NCBI GenBank assembly: GCA_026196575.1
Contig: JAPHSX010000019.1
Coordinates: 1 to 52,648 of the forward strand
DNA length: 52,648 bases
Direction of reading: 5' to 3'
Source of the DNA: Gammaproteobacteria bacterium
GTDB lineage: Bacteria; Pseudomonadota; Gammaproteobacteria; Thiohalomonadales; Thiohalomonadaceae
Position numbers and translations under genes: made by a program. The notes under the pieces were generated by a model that was given only the letters and a program-made list of their open reading frames with translations, was not told the DNA's origin and ran no database searches. Shown here one piece after another: positions 18,235-27,783 of the stretch (its first letter is position 1; every line of letters starts with the position of its first letter).

Positions 18235-19221
18235 TTACACCCCAGCCCACTCGCCCGCACTGCACTCCCACTGCCAGGCATGTCCAACGATGGTATCCAG
18301 CTCGGCAAACCGAGGGCGCCAACCCAGTGCCTCCCTGGCAAGACGGCTATCCGCCACCAGTACCGCCGGATCACCGTCACGGCGCACATCATCCACCACC
18401 TTGATGTCACACCCCGTCACCCGTGAGGCCGAATCAATCACCTCCTGTACGGAAAAACCGTTGCCGTTGCCCAAGTTGTAGCGTGCACTCTTCTGCGTGG
18501 AGCGCAGCGTTTCAATGGCTAGCAAGTGGGCCTCACAGAGATCCATCACGTGAACATAATCACGAATACAGGTGCCATCGGGAGTCGCATAGTCACGGCC
18601 GAAGACCTTGATGCCATCACGCCGGCCACTGGCTGCCTGCAAGATCAGGGGAATGAGGTGCGTTTCCGGCAGATGGCGCTCACCCAGCTCACCGTCTGGA
18701 TCAGCCCCGGCTGCATTAAAATAACGCAAACATACCGACTTCAGTCCATAGGCCCTCTCATAGTCCTCCAGCATCTGCTCCACAAACCACTTGCTGCGCC
18801 CATAGGGGTTAATAGGCCGTGCAGGATGCGCCTCATTGATTGGCGTGTATTCCGGCTCGCCGAAGAGCGCCGCCGTCGAAGAGAAGATAAAATGGTTCAC
18901 CCCGCACCCGACAATGGCATCAAGCAGGTTCTGGGTATTGGTGACATTGTTCGTGTAGTATTTGGCCGGCTCCGCCACTGACTCCCCCACCTGAATGAAT
19001 GAGGCAAAGTGCATCACCGCATCAAAGGCCCCTCCCTTGAGCACACGCTCCAGCGCAGCTCTGTCCGCCAGATCCGCCTCAATAAACTCCCCGTAGCGCA
19101 CCGCATCACGATAGCCCTGGCAAAGATTATCCAGCGTCACCACCCGATGCCCGGCAACCGCCAGCAACTTCACCATATGCGAGCCGATATACCCGGCGCC
19201 CCCAACAACGAGAATATTCAT
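18235..19221 (-). CDS. galE: UDP-glucose 4-epimerase
   Basis: Interconverts UDP-glucose and UDP-galactose with tightly bound NAD. 328 residues: Rossmann motif VVGGAGYIGSHMVKLL at the N-terminus, FSSTAALFGEP with the catalytic Ser/Thr, and PYGRSKWFVEQ giving the catalytic Tyr-x-x-x-Lys. RDYVHVMDL and LGNGNGFSVQEV complete the family pattern. I use the ATG at 19221, which has GGAG five bases before it; GTG codons in frame reach 19227. Convergent with the mutase gene, 7 bases apart. Confidence 0.95.
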   Translation of the reverse strand: MNILVVGGAGYIGSHMVKLLAVAGHRVVTLDNLCQGYRDAVRYGEFIEADLADRAALERVLKGGAFDAVMHFASFIQVGESVAEPAKYYTNNVTNTQNLLDAIVGCGVNHFIFSSTAALFGEPEYTPINEAHPARPINPYGRSKWFVEQMLEDYERAYGLKSVCLRYFNAAGADPDGELGERHLPETHLIPLILQAASGRRDGIKVFGRDYATPDGTCIRDYVHVMDLCEAHLLAIETLRSTQKSARYNLGNGNGFSVQEVIDSASRVTGCDIKVVDDVRRDGDPAVLVADSRLAREALGWRPRFAELDTIVGHAWQWECSAGEWAGV

Positions 19222-19377
19222 CACCACTCCTGAGTCTGTTGCGTCGATCTCCGGCCGATACCACGCACGCCGCCAAAACGCGCCCTATGGTACCGGAACG
19301 GCAATAAAGGGGCACGGTCTCAAGGCTGACGGCATGGTATCCCGGCAGCGCCACGCCCCGAGATCGCAAAAGGGTAT

Positions 19378-19426
19378 CGTTCCCACGCTCCCGCGTGGGA
19401 ACGCAAGTCCAGACGCTGCTGCGTCT
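19378..19426. repeat. tandem palindromes (CGTTCCCACGC / AGACGC types)
   Basis: A perfect palindrome with arms CGTTCCCACGC and GCGTGGGAACG spans 19378-19403 and is followed by AGACGC-TGCT-GCGTCT at 19411-19426. Similar CGTTCCCACG hairpins are dispersed in several gammaproteobacterial genomes. A related GGTGGGAGCGCGACC fragment sits at about 19478-19500. They occupy the 360-base gap before the WcaJ-type gene, which otherwise shows only its promoter-proximal region. Confidence 0.7.
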
Positions 19427-19584
19427 AGCCCGGCTGAAAGTGGCCCCGGTGAGCTTGCCGGCGCAGAAGCGATAAGTGGGTGGGAGCGCGACCCGCCACC
19501 CCTATCCACCGCAACCCGTCAGTGCTAGAATAACCACCGTCAAATAAATGGATATTTCGCTAAAAATCAACGGGTTATGGAGAA

Positions 19585-20967
19585 ATGAAGATCCGCATCA
19601 CCGACTCCTCCTTCGTCTGGCTGCACCGGGCGCTCGACATTGCCGTCCCCTTTGGTCTGCTCTATCTAATCGCCGTGGGATACGGTATCCCCTGGCAGGA
19701 TCGTTACAGCATCATGGGACTCATTGGTGGTCTCTCGTTTACCTTTTTCAACCAGGCCACCGGCGTCTATACCGGATGGCGGGGACGCTCCCTCTTTGCC
19801 GGCTTCAGAAAAGTGCTTCAGGCCTGGGGAATAACCTGGATGTTCCTCATTATTCTCGCCTTCATGCTCAAGGATGTTGCCAACTTCTCCCGCCTCACCG
19901 TCACCCTCTGGGCCCTGATCACCCCTATCGCCCTGTTTACCTACCGTTTTCTTATTCGCCTCATCCTGGCAAGGCTCCGTGCACAAGAGTGGAACCGGCG
20001 CAACATCGCCATTATCGGTGCCGGCCACCTTGGTCAACGCCTTGCGGAGACACTCAATCAATCCAAAATGTTCGGCTACAACCCCGTCGCCTTCTACGAT
20101 GATGCGCCAAACACAGCGGGTAGATCAGTAGCGGGCATTCCAGTCGTTGGCACCATCGACGACCTGCTTAAGGGCGCGCCCCTCGATGGGCTGTACGATG
20201 AAATCTACATCTCCCTGCCAATGCGGGCCGAAGAGCGCATCAAAAGCATTCTCAACGCCCTCGCCGACTCCTCTATAACGGTAAAATTTATCCCCGATTT
20301 TTTCAGCTTTGACCTGCTGCATTCACAGCTCACCGACATCGGAGGCATCCCTGTCGTCAGCGTCTATGACAGCCCGCTCAACAGCATGAGTAATGCAATC
20401 CAAAAACGCATGGAAGACATCATTCTGTCCACGTTAATTCTGTTACTAATTTCTCCTCTATTCATGGTTCTCTCCCTGGGTGTAAAACTCTCTTCCCCGG
20501 GTCCCGTCTTCTATAGACAGGCGCGCATCGGCTGGAACGGCAAGAACTTCAACATGCTTAAGTTCCGCTCCATGCCGATAGATGCAGAAAAAGAAGGGGT
20601 ACAGTGGGGCGGATCGAAAAACAAAACCACTTCAAAGTTTGGCGCTTTCATCAGGAAGACAAGTCTAGATGAACTACCGCAGTTTTTTAATGTTCTAAAG
20701 GGTGATATGTCGATTGTCGGGCCACGGCCTGAACGGGATATCTTCGTAGAAGAGTTCAGAAAAAAGATCCCCCGTTACATGCAAAAACATATGGTGAAAG
20801 CCGGCATCACTGGCTGGGCGCAGATCCACGGCTGGCGTGGTGATACCTCTTTGGAGAAAAGAATTGAATTCGACCTTTACTACATCGACAACTGGTCACT
20901 GTGGTTAGACTTCAGAATCATCATTCTGACCTTCATCAAGGGATTCATTAATAAAAACGCCTACTGA
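19585..20967 (+). CDS. undecaprenyl-phosphate glucose phosphotransferase (WcaJ-type)
   Basis: Initiating glycosyltransferase of exopolysaccharide synthesis: transfers a sugar-1-phosphate from a UDP-sugar to undecaprenyl phosphate at the inner membrane. 460 residues with an N-terminal set of about four membrane segments, a Rossmann-like middle domain (AIIGAGHLGQRLAETL), a further hydrophobic helix (ILSTLILLLISPLFMVL) and the conserved C-terminal catalytic part: SPGPVFYRQARIGWNGK, LKFRSMP, RKTSLDELPQFFNVLKGDMS, VGPRPER, KAGITGWAQIHGWRG. Substrate sugar (glucose or other) is inferred from family resemblance. It is the last chromosomal gene before the integrated element; no Wzx/Wzy genes follow, perhaps because the element interrupts the region. 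Confidence 0.93.
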   Translation: MKIRITDSSFVWLHRALDIAVPFGLLYLIAVGYGIPWQDRYSIMGLIGGLSFTFFNQATGVYTGWRGRSLFAGFRKVLQAWGITWMFLIILAFMLKDVANFSRLTVTLWALITPIALFTYRFLIRLILARLRAQEWNRRNIAIIGAGHLGQRLAETLNQSKMFGYNPVAFYDDAPNTAGRSVAGIPVVGTIDDLLKGAPLDGLYDEIYISLPMRAEERIKSILNALADSSITVKFIPDFFSFDLLHSQLTDIGGIPVVSVYDSPLNSMSNAIQKRMEDIILSTLILLLISPLFMVLSLGVKLSSPGPVFYRQARIGWNGKNFNMLKFRSMPIDAEKEGVQWGGSKNKTTSKFGAFIRKTSLDELPQFFNVLKGDMSIVGPRPERDIFVEEFRKKIPRYMQKHMVKAGITGWAQIHGWRGDTSLEKRIEFDLYYIDNWSLWLDFRIIILTFIKGFINKNAY

Positions 20968-21129
20968 AGAGTAGCGCAGGCGTTTCAGCCACTACCACTG
21001 ACGTATAACCTCACCTCGCTCAAACTGCCATGGCGGTAATGGTTGGCCACGCACGCAGATGAGCGGATTAGACAGCTTGGTTAGGACAAGAGAACAAAAC
21101 AGAAGGAAAAACACGAGGATAAGCAACAT

Positions 21130-21146
21130 ATATGGCGGAGAGGGTG
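21130..21146. repeat. left attachment site (direct repeat of tRNA-Ser 3' end)
   Basis: ATATGGCGGAGAGGGTG here is identical to 33725-33741, where it forms the 3' end of tRNA-Ser(UGA). It marks the left boundary of the integrated element, 167 bases before the integrase gene. Confidence 0.88.
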
Positions 21147-21255
21147 TCCGTTGATTTAGCTTCCAAAGGCGTCCATTAACGCACAAATTTTACAATACAT
21201 TCAATTAGTTATAGTCTACCACCATCCAGTAAGCGGCAACGGAATCCCTGATTTG

Positions 21256-21277
21256 TGGGGGACCGATTGGGGGACTA
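21256..21277 (+). promoter_or_regulatory. putative integrase arm-type sites, left
   Basis: Two TGGGGGAC copies start 12 bases apart (21256, 21268), upstream of the integrase gene. A nearly identical pair with the same spacing and orientation lies inside the right end (33653, 33665). Confidence 0.55.
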
Positions 21278-21312
21278 CCTCCCTGCCCTATATATATTAA
21301 AAGGATAGTGGT

Positions 21313-22548
21313 ATGGCCATTCATAAACTCTCCCCACGCAAGGTTGAAACCGCTGGCCCTGGCAAATATGAGGACGGCGGTGGACTTCGACTTGTAGTGT
21401 CAAAAACCGGTGCAAAAAAGTGGGTATTGCGGTTCACGTTCCACAGAGATAACGGTACTAAAAAGCGAAGGGAGATGGGCTTGGGTAGCTACCCTGATGT
21501 TGGGCTAGCTGAGGCAAGGGAGATGGCCTCCGAATACCGCAAAGATATTAAGAATGGGGTAGACCCAATCGAGGCTCGAAAGGTTGTCCCAGAAGAGGTC
21601 CCCTCCTTTGCCACCTGTGCCGCTCGGTACATTAGAGCGCACCGCCATGGTTGGAAGAGCGGCAAACACGCTAGGCAGTGGGTAAGGACATTAAAAACCT
21701 ACGCCCGTACTGAGATTGGCGCTAAAAAAGTGGATGCCATTACCACTGAGGACATACTGAAAATTCTCACCCCCATATGGAACAGCAAGACCGAGACCGC
21801 TAAACGACTTCAAGGGCGCATTGAAATAGTCCTCGACTATGCGGCTGCCCACAAATACCGCGATCCACTCAACCCAGCACGCTGGCGTGGTCACCTCGAC
21901 AAGCTGCTACCCAAACCCTCACGAGTGAAGAAGGCGAGCCACCACCCTGCAATGCCTTACATGGAGGTCCCCAGCTTTATGGCTGAACTGTCAGGAAATG
22001 ACAGCATTTCGGCAAAGGCCCTTCGTTTTCTGATCCTGACAGCAACCCGTACCAGTGAAGCGTTAGAAGCGAAGTGGGAAGAGATCGACCTAGACGCTGC
22101 GGTATGGACTATCCCAGCAGAACGGATGAAAGCAAAGAAGGAGCATCGTGTGCCTCTATCCAGTGCTGCAATCACTATTTTGAAGGAGCTAGACCGTGAA
22201 GAGGATAATCCCTACTTGTTCCCTGGCGCCCGAAATGGCCGCCCCCTCTCCAACATGGCACTACTTCAACTAATGAGGGGTATGGGATATGGAGTAAAAG
22301 GTGATCGGGGCAGCTACGTCCCCCACGGCTTCCGCTCAAGTTTCCGTGACTGGTCTGGGGAGGTGTCGAATTTCCCGCGTGACGTAGCAGAGATGGCCTT
22401 GGCCCATGTTATCGAAAACAAGGTGGAGGCCGCATACAGGCGTGGTGACCTATTCGCCAAACGATACAAGATGATGCAGGCGTGGTCAGACTACCTCGTA
22501 AGTACAGAAGCTGGCACTGTGATGGCACTCAAGCAAGAAAGGGCATGA
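21313..22548 (+). CDS. int: tyrosine recombinase (P4-type integrase)
   Basis: 411 residues. The N-terminal DUF4102 arm-binding domain is recognisable (KLSPRKVETAGPGKYEDGGG, then REMGLGSYPDVGLAEAREMA). The catalytic domain supplies Arg in ATRTSEALEAKWEE (about residue 247), HGFRSSFRDW (His-x-x-Arg, about 338), HVIENKVEAAY with the nucleophilic Tyr near 374. Such enzymes integrate islands at tRNA 3' ends, in line with the 17-bp repeat. AAAGGA lies before the ATG. It sits at the end of the element away from the tRNA, opposite to the most common arrangement. Confidence 0.95.
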   Translation: MAIHKLSPRKVETAGPGKYEDGGGLRLVVSKTGAKKWVLRFTFHRDNGTKKRREMGLGSYPDVGLAEAREMASEYRKDIKNGVDPIEARKVVPEEVPSFATCAARYIRAHRHGWKSGKHARQWVRTLKTYARTEIGAKKVDAITTEDILKILTPIWNSKTETAKRLQGRIEIVLDYAAAHKYRDPLNPARWRGHLDKLLPKPSRVKKASHHPAMPYMEVPSFMAELSGNDSISAKALRFLILTATRTSEALEAKWEEIDLDAAVWTIPAERMKAKKEHRVPLSSAAITILKELDREEDNPYLFPGARNGRPLSNMALLQLMRGMGYGVKGDRGSYVPHGFRSSFRDWSGEVSNFPRDVAEMALAHVIENKVEAAYRRGDLFAKRYKMMQAWSDYLVSTEAGTVMALKQERA

Positions 22549-22574
22549 GACGACAGATGCCGATGCTGACTCAA

Positions 22575-23507
22575 CTATTTTTCTTGGCGATCAACCCACA
22601 CAAATTTTTCATTTGATAAGGTTGATTCACCATCCCACCGATACGCTACCAGTTTGCCGCCCGGTTTTGCGACGCTGTAATCAAGGCAGGCGATATTTCC
22701 GGCCAAGCCCTGGGGCTGGCCTTCCAACCAGTAGTGGCCCATGAAGACTGGCGGCTCATGATGTGAGTAGTTAAGCAAGTGATCACCGTCAACTTCATCA
22801 TCTGGAATATGTGTTGACGCAGATTCAGGCCCAAAAAAAGCCTGGCGATATGTTGTCGCAGCCCCATCCCACCAGCGGATGCGGATATGGTGCCTCTCAT
22901 TCCCATCCTTGTCCTGAAAACTGTTCCCTGGTGACAGAGGAATTTCCTTGCCTTTCAGAAGGGTTTCTACAGCCTCGAACTCCCATGTCTCCGGTCTCGA
23001 AGCTGCATCCAGCAGTGCATCAGATAATAGAATACTGCCGTAATGTTGTTTGATTCGGTTGATCCAGCTCTCATCCCAGCAAGCATGGATAAGGCGGAAA
23101 CCGTCTAAATCCAACCATAGTGGCAAGGTTTTAAACCACGCAATGACATCAGCATACTCACTGAGGTCTGGCTCATAGGCATTGAGAAACATCTCGTGTT
23201 GCCGATAATTCTTTTCAGAGTGTTCGCGTAAATAACCTCTGCCGTCACCCCTCTGGGAATAGTAGGCAATAGCATTAAATTCATGGTTTCCCATAACGGA
23301 GACAGCAGCCCCAGACTTTATCATGGGCCGGACAATATTGATGACCCCCCGCTGATCCGGCCCACGATCAATGAAGTCTCCTAAAAACGCGACTAAACGT
23401 GATGGATGACGATAGACACCATCAACCTTGGCGTAGCCCAGAGTCTCAAGCAGGCGCACCAAACTACCGGAACACCCGTGGATATCGCCAATAATGTCGT
23501 AACTCAT
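22575..23507 (-). CDS. metallophosphoesterase (PrpE/ApaH-like) in hsd operon
   Basis: 310-residue calcineurin-like phosphatase. The dimetal motifs are complete: YDIIGDIHGC (N-terminus), FLGDFIDRGPDQRG, VMGNHEFNA, then RLIHACWDES and FMGHYWLEG. Relatives split dinucleoside polyphosphates or act as protein/small-molecule phosphatases; substrate unknown. I use the ATG at 23507 (MSYDIIGDIHG); a GTG at 23528 would overlap the preceding gene by 8 bases. It is the last gene of the five-gene restriction operon, 13 bases after the peptidase gene, which suggests co-transcription. It could be a cargo gene unrelated to restriction or an added effector that cleaves a nucleotide signal. Confidence 0.85.
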   Translation of the reverse strand: MSYDIIGDIHGCSGSLVRLLETLGYAKVDGVYRHPSRLVAFLGDFIDRGPDQRGVINIVRPMIKSGAAVSVMGNHEFNAIAYYSQRGDGRGYLREHSEKNYRQHEMFLNAYEPDLSEYADVIAWFKTLPLWLDLDGFRLIHACWDESWINRIKQHYGSILLSDALLDAASRPETWEFEAVETLLKGKEIPLSPGNSFQDKDGNERHHIRIRWWDGAATTYRQAFFGPESASTHIPDDEVDGDHLLNYSHHEPPVFMGHYWLEGQPQGLAGNIACLDYSVAKPGGKLVAYRWDGESTLSNEKFVWVDRQEK

Positions 23508-23520
23508 CACCGCCAGCCTG

Positions 23521-24438
23521 CTATCCACGCGGGGCTTTCTTAGCGCGGGTGAATTGTGTGTGATTCACAAGCCCTAAAAAGGTCTCGACCTGACCGGCAG
23601 CCCGCATGACCTGATAGAAATCCATCCCCGCCATTTCTTCATGCTCACCTCTTTTGGGCTTTACAAAATTGGAGAGATAGCTTTGCGACTTTGGTTCAAT
23701 ACCTTGTCGGTGGCAAACGATATAAGCTACAGACTCCGCTTCAATCTCTCTCTGTGTATGCGATACACCCTTTCGGTCGGGGATATTAAGATCCTTGTCT
23801 CGACCGCAATGACCAAGGCATAGATGGCCAAGTTCATGTGCAAGCGTAACAAACTGGGTGACAGGGGAATGATTCTGATTGATGCTTAGCAAATACCTCC
23901 GCTTGGCTTTACGGTCTTTCTTGGGGAAATCATCTACATAACCAGCCTTGGCATCTCCGCCATCAAACGCCGCCCACTCAATACCCCTCTTCCACAGCTT
24001 TTTGGCAAATTCATACATACGCTGTTTACTCATCTCACCTCTAGCCGGAAACATCTGTGCAGATTCGGGTAGTGGCTCACCCTCTGTATCTTGCACATCA
24101 TAAACAAGTGCAACAGGTCCAAATGGCCACAGAATCAGCAAAGGGCGCGCGTCTCTTTTGGGATAGCGGTTAAATCGTTCTTGCCAGTCTCGCGCTGATG
24201 CAGCATAGGTCAGGCCTGGCTTCTGAATATGCAGGAGCATGGCATTGAAGGGGGCAAAATTACGCAGTTTCACGGTGAATTTCAGCATCTCGCGATAGTC
24301 TTTACTTCTGGTATAGAGCCGAGACTCCTCCAGCAGACCATCAAGCAGGCTTCGTGCCTGTTCCTCATCAACTGACGCTTCGGAAGCCTGCTTAGCCTGA
24401 GGCTTCTCATCCTGCCCATCAAACAAGTCATCCATCAT
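23521..24438 (-). CDS. ArdC/ImmA-like M78 family zinc metallopeptidase
   Basis: 305-residue protein. The N-terminal part (about 35-115: KFTVKLRNFAPFNAMLLHIQ, then DWQERFNRYPKRDARP) resembles the ssDNA-binding ArdC-type domain, and the C-terminal half holds the zinc peptidase motif LAHELGHLCLGH with a second conserved E-x-E-A-E-S-V-A-Y-I helix. ImmA/IrrE proteases cleave repressors; ArdC proteins counter restriction. Here it follows hsdR by 31 bases, so it could regulate, protect from, or act alongside the restriction complex. I take ATG 24438 with AAGGA nine bases before it. The family assignment is mine; the role is inference. Confidence 0.75.
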   Translation of the reverse strand: MMDDLFDGQDEKPQAKQASEASVDEEQARSLLDGLLEESRLYTRSKDYREMLKFTVKLRNFAPFNAMLLHIQKPGLTYAASARDWQERFNRYPKRDARPLLILWPFGPVALVYDVQDTEGEPLPESAQMFPARGEMSKQRMYEFAKKLWKRGIEWAAFDGGDAKAGYVDDFPKKDRKAKRRYLLSINQNHSPVTQFVTLAHELGHLCLGHCGRDKDLNIPDRKGVSHTQREIEAESVAYIVCHRQGIEPKSQSYLSNFVKPKRGEHEEMAGMDFYQVMRAAGQVETFLGLVNHTQFTRAKKAPRG

Positions 24439-24469
24439 CACTGTTATTCCTTAACGCCGTCCAAGACCT

Positions 24470-27400
24470 CTATTCGATCAATTCCCTACTATCGCCATGT
24501 TTGATAATGTCGTATACCAAGCTAAAGAACGCCGCCATGTGCTGACCATCTTTTAGGAGTGTACGCGCTAGGTCGTTATGTGACTTCATAGCGCTCACGG
24601 TGGCCTGCCTGACCACATCCGGCAGGTCGCCTTGCAGGGCCTGAGCCTTGGTGTTCTTCTCCACCTGTTCGACCACTCGTGAGTTGTCCCTGGCGATATT
24701 GACTACCTGGGTGGTGAAGTGTCGCTGTCCCATGTCGTTGGCCACATCACCAAATAGGTCGTTCATGCGGGCGATGATCTGGTGCAGGAATTCCTTCTCT
24801 CTGTCACTTGCCTCGGCCTCATTCGGGCCGATGGGCTTGAGGGTATACTTCTCACCCTCCTCCTCTATATCCTTCTGCGGCTTGATGGCAGTCCACGCCA
24901 AGGTCAATCCGGTCAGGTCGATCTGCTCAGGGGATACCCCCTTCAACCGCTTGGAGAAGAGCTTGGCGAAGGCGGCGAAGTTCTCCAGCTCGGCGTCGGC
25001 CAGCTCGACCAACTGAGCGATGTAGTTGTAGACCCGCACGAAGCGGCCAAGGTCGCTCTTGAAGCGCAGCAGGGCCTCGCGCTGGGTGGAGAACTCACTG
25101 CGCTGCGCCTCTGCGTAGTTCTTGGCCTTCTCGTCATTCGCACTAATGGCCTTGTCGATGGCGTGGTCCCACTTCTCAATGGCATCGCCTAGGGCATTGA
25201 GCTTGCTATTAAAGACGTCGGTAGGGCGCTGGGTGGCGCTGTAGAGCTTTTTGTGAATATGCTCGGGGGTAGCATTTCCCAGCAATGCCTTGCCCCGCGC
25301 CTGTTTGAAGGCTTCAAGGTCTTCCGGCAGATAGATCCCCGCATCATCGAGAATGTTGCGCATGTCGTAGACCACATCAAGGTCCTGCACACTCTCCATC
25401 TCGGCCCCGTCGTCGTACATGCGGAAGGCGTCGAGGATGGTCTGTGGCTCGTTGGTGAAGTCGATGACGTAGGTCTCGTCCTTGCCGGGATAGGTACGGT
25501 TGAGGCGCGAGAGGGTTTGTACCGCCTCTACGCCGCTTACCTTCTTGTCTAGATACATCGCCACCAGCTTGGGCTGATTGAAGCCGGTCTGGAACTTGTT
25601 GGCGACGATCATCACCTGAAACTCGTGCTTCTCGAACTCGTTACGCAGGTCACCGCTGGCACCGGGGTTGAGGTTGTACTCGGCGTACTCCTTCTCCGGG
25701 TCGATACCCAGCGGCAGCTCCTCGTCCTCATCCCCTAATATGCTGCCCGGCACCTTGCCGGAGAAGGCCACCAGCGCCTTGAGGCCCTTACCCTGATAGT
25801 GCCTGTTGATGTACTGGTCGAAGGCGAGCTTGTATTTTACCGCCTGCGGCCTGCCGCTGGTGACTACCATCGCCTTGGCCTCGCCGTTCAGCAGCGGCGC
25901 GATGTTTTGCAGGAAGTGTTCGATGATGAACTCCACCTTCTGGCTGACGATGGTGGGGTGCAGTGACTTCCAGCGGGCCAAGGCGCGGCGGGCAAACTTC
26001 TTGTCCACCCGCTTGTCGTTGATTGCCTCATCCCCCAGCCGCAGCGCCTGCTGGTAGGGGGTATAGTTACGCAGCACATCTAGGATGAAGCCCTCCTCGA
26101 TGGCCTGGCGCTGGGTATAGCGGTGGAAGGAGTCCGGCTTGTTCTCATCGGAAACCGGCTGTGTCGGGTCCTTGGGGCGACCGAACAGGGTCAGGGTACT
26201 GTGCTTGGGGGTGGCGGTGAAGGCGAAGTGGCTGACGTTGGCCGGGCGAACGCGGGACTTCTGCACCTCCAGCAGCACCTCCTCAAGTGTCATCTCCTCC
26301 ATCTTCGCCTTGGTATCCAGCGACAGGGCCGCCCGCAGCCCCTGAGCGGTAGAGCCGGTCTGTGAGGTGTGGGCCTCGTCGATGATCACGGCGAAGCTGC
26401 GCTCCTTGAGCGACTGCTCGGTGATGATCGCCTCCATGGCATAGGGGAAGGTCTGGATGGTGACGACGATGATCGGCACCCCCTTCTGCAACGCCTCGGC
26501 CAAGCGCTTGCTCTTCGACTCCCCGCCCTTCTGGTTGGCGTCGATGGTCTCGATCAGGCCGAACTGGTGGTCGAGCTGCTTCACCGCATCCTGTAACTGG
26601 GCATCCAGCACGGTACGGTCGGTGACGATAATCACCGAGTTGAAGTAGGCCTTGCCGTCGGGATAACGCAGTTTCACCAAGTCATGGGCGGTCCAAGCGA
26701 TGGTGCTGGTCTTACCGGAACCGGCGGAGTGTTCGCACAGGTACTGCTGCCCGGCCCCCTTCTCCTTGGCGTCGGAGATCATCTTGTTCACCGCCTCGAA
26801 CTGGTGATAGCGGGGGAAGATCAGGGTCTCGTCAGTGTAGGGCATACCAAACTTGTCCACCTTCTCCTTGGTCTCCACATAGACAAAGCTGTGGAAGATG
26901 CGCAGCCACGCGTCGGGCTGGCAGATCTCCTCCCAGAAGTAGGCCACCGGGTACTCCCCATCGTCGCGGGCCTTGTTGCCCGCATGACCGTCGTTGCCCT
27001 TGTTGAAGGGGAGGAAGTAGGTTTTCTCGCCATTGAGGTGGGTGGTCATTTCAATCGCGCTGTCGCTCATGGCGAAGTGGACCACCGCCCCGCGCTTGAA
27101 GGTAAGCAACGGCTCGCGGCGCTTGGTCTTGGGGTCCTGCGGCAGTCGGTCTCTCTTGTACTGCCAGATCGCGTCATCGATGGCCTGGGTAAAGTCGGTC
27201 TTCAACTCCACCGTCGCCACGGGGATGCCGTTGATGAAGAAGCCGAGGTCGATAGCCCACTCCCGCGTGGGGTTGTACTTCAACTGACGCACCACCCGCA
27301 GGATGTTGTGCCGGTACTTCTCCACCTCTCGGCTGTTGCGCTCATCCTCCGGCGCGGACTGGCTCATCTCAATCTTGCCCACCCCGGCCACGGAGAGGCC

Positions 27401-27667
27401 CTCACGCAGCACCTTCATAGTGCCGCCGGACTTGGCCGACAGCGCCTTCTCCAGTCGGTCGAGAAGGGTATTCTCAGCGGAGGACCCGTTGTGCCGCTCC
27501 AGCTTCTCCCACGCATCCGGCTGCGCCGCCTTTACCCAAGCGACCACATCCTCAGGATAGAGCGCCCGTACCGGGTCGTAATGGCTATTGTGGCCCTCCA
27601 CCCAGCCGTTCTCGACCAGCTGCTGGACGACGTAGCTTTCAAGGTGGGCTTCGTGATGTGCGGCCAT
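24470..27667 (-). CDS. hsdR: type I restriction endonuclease subunit R
   Basis: Motor and nuclease subunit of a type I restriction enzyme, 1065 residues. A PD-ExK nuclease appears near residues 140-160 (IDLGFFINGIPVATVELKTD). Helicase motifs follow: Walker A SAGSGKTSTIAW (about 315), VTDRTVLDAQL, DEAH in FAVIIDEAHTSQTG (about 428), FAFTATPK (about 485) and QTLSRLNRTYPGKDE (about 720). A helical C-terminus would contact HsdM. The frame is open further upstream, but the ATG at 27667 has GGGAG at good distance and begins the family-like MAAHHEAHLESYVV. Third gene of the minus-strand operon, 116 bases after hsdS. Confidence 0.96.
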   Translation of the reverse strand: MAAHHEAHLESYVVQQLVENGWVEGHNSHYDPVRALYPEDVVAWVKAAQPDAWEKLERHNGSSAENTLLDRLEKALSAKSGGTMKVLREGLSVAGVGKIEMSQSAPEDERNSREVEKYRHNILRVVRQLKYNPTREWAIDLGFFINGIPVATVELKTDFTQAIDDAIWQYKRDRLPQDPKTKRREPLLTFKRGAVVHFAMSDSAIEMTTHLNGEKTYFLPFNKGNDGHAGNKARDDGEYPVAYFWEEICQPDAWLRIFHSFVYVETKEKVDKFGMPYTDETLIFPRYHQFEAVNKMISDAKEKGAGQQYLCEHSAGSGKTSTIAWTAHDLVKLRYPDGKAYFNSVIIVTDRTVLDAQLQDAVKQLDHQFGLIETIDANQKGGESKSKRLAEALQKGVPIIVVTIQTFPYAMEAIITEQSLKERSFAVIIDEAHTSQTGSTAQGLRAALSLDTKAKMEEMTLEEVLLEVQKSRVRPANVSHFAFTATPKHSTLTLFGRPKDPTQPVSDENKPDSFHRYTQRQAIEEGFILDVLRNYTPYQQALRLGDEAINDKRVDKKFARRALARWKSLHPTIVSQKVEFIIEHFLQNIAPLLNGEAKAMVVTSGRPQAVKYKLAFDQYINRHYQGKGLKALVAFSGKVPGSILGDEDEELPLGIDPEKEYAEYNLNPGASGDLRNEFEKHEFQVMIVANKFQTGFNQPKLVAMYLDKKVSGVEAVQTLSRLNRTYPGKDETYVIDFTNEPQTILDAFRMYDDGAEMESVQDLDVVYDMRNILDDAGIYLPEDLEAFKQARGKALLGNATPEHIHKKLYSATQRPTDVFNSKLNALGDAIEKWDHAIDKAISANDEKAKNYAEAQRSEFSTQREALLRFKSDLGRFVRVYNYIAQLVELADAELENFAAFAKLFSKRLKGVSPEQIDLTGLTLAWTAIKPQKDIEEEGEKYTLKPIGPNEAEASDREKEFLHQIIARMNDLFGDVANDMGQRHFTTQVVNIARDNSRVVEQVEKNTKAQALQGDLPDVVRQATVSAMKSHNDLARTLLKDGQHMAAFFSLVYDIIKHGDSRELIE

Positions 27668-27783
27668 GACAACTCCCTTTGTGGTTTTTTTAGGCTTGGT
27701 TTCTAACGTCGATGATGTGCAGGGATGCACGAATGCCGCGAGCACATGGATGAGCAGGAGCGGCCTTGCCGGTGATGGGTAAA

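Noticed and set aside
20992-21186. 64-codon minus-strand frame spanning the left attachment site
   Set aside because: It runs across the junction between chromosome and element, has a single hydrophobic run and no recognisable family; likely chance.
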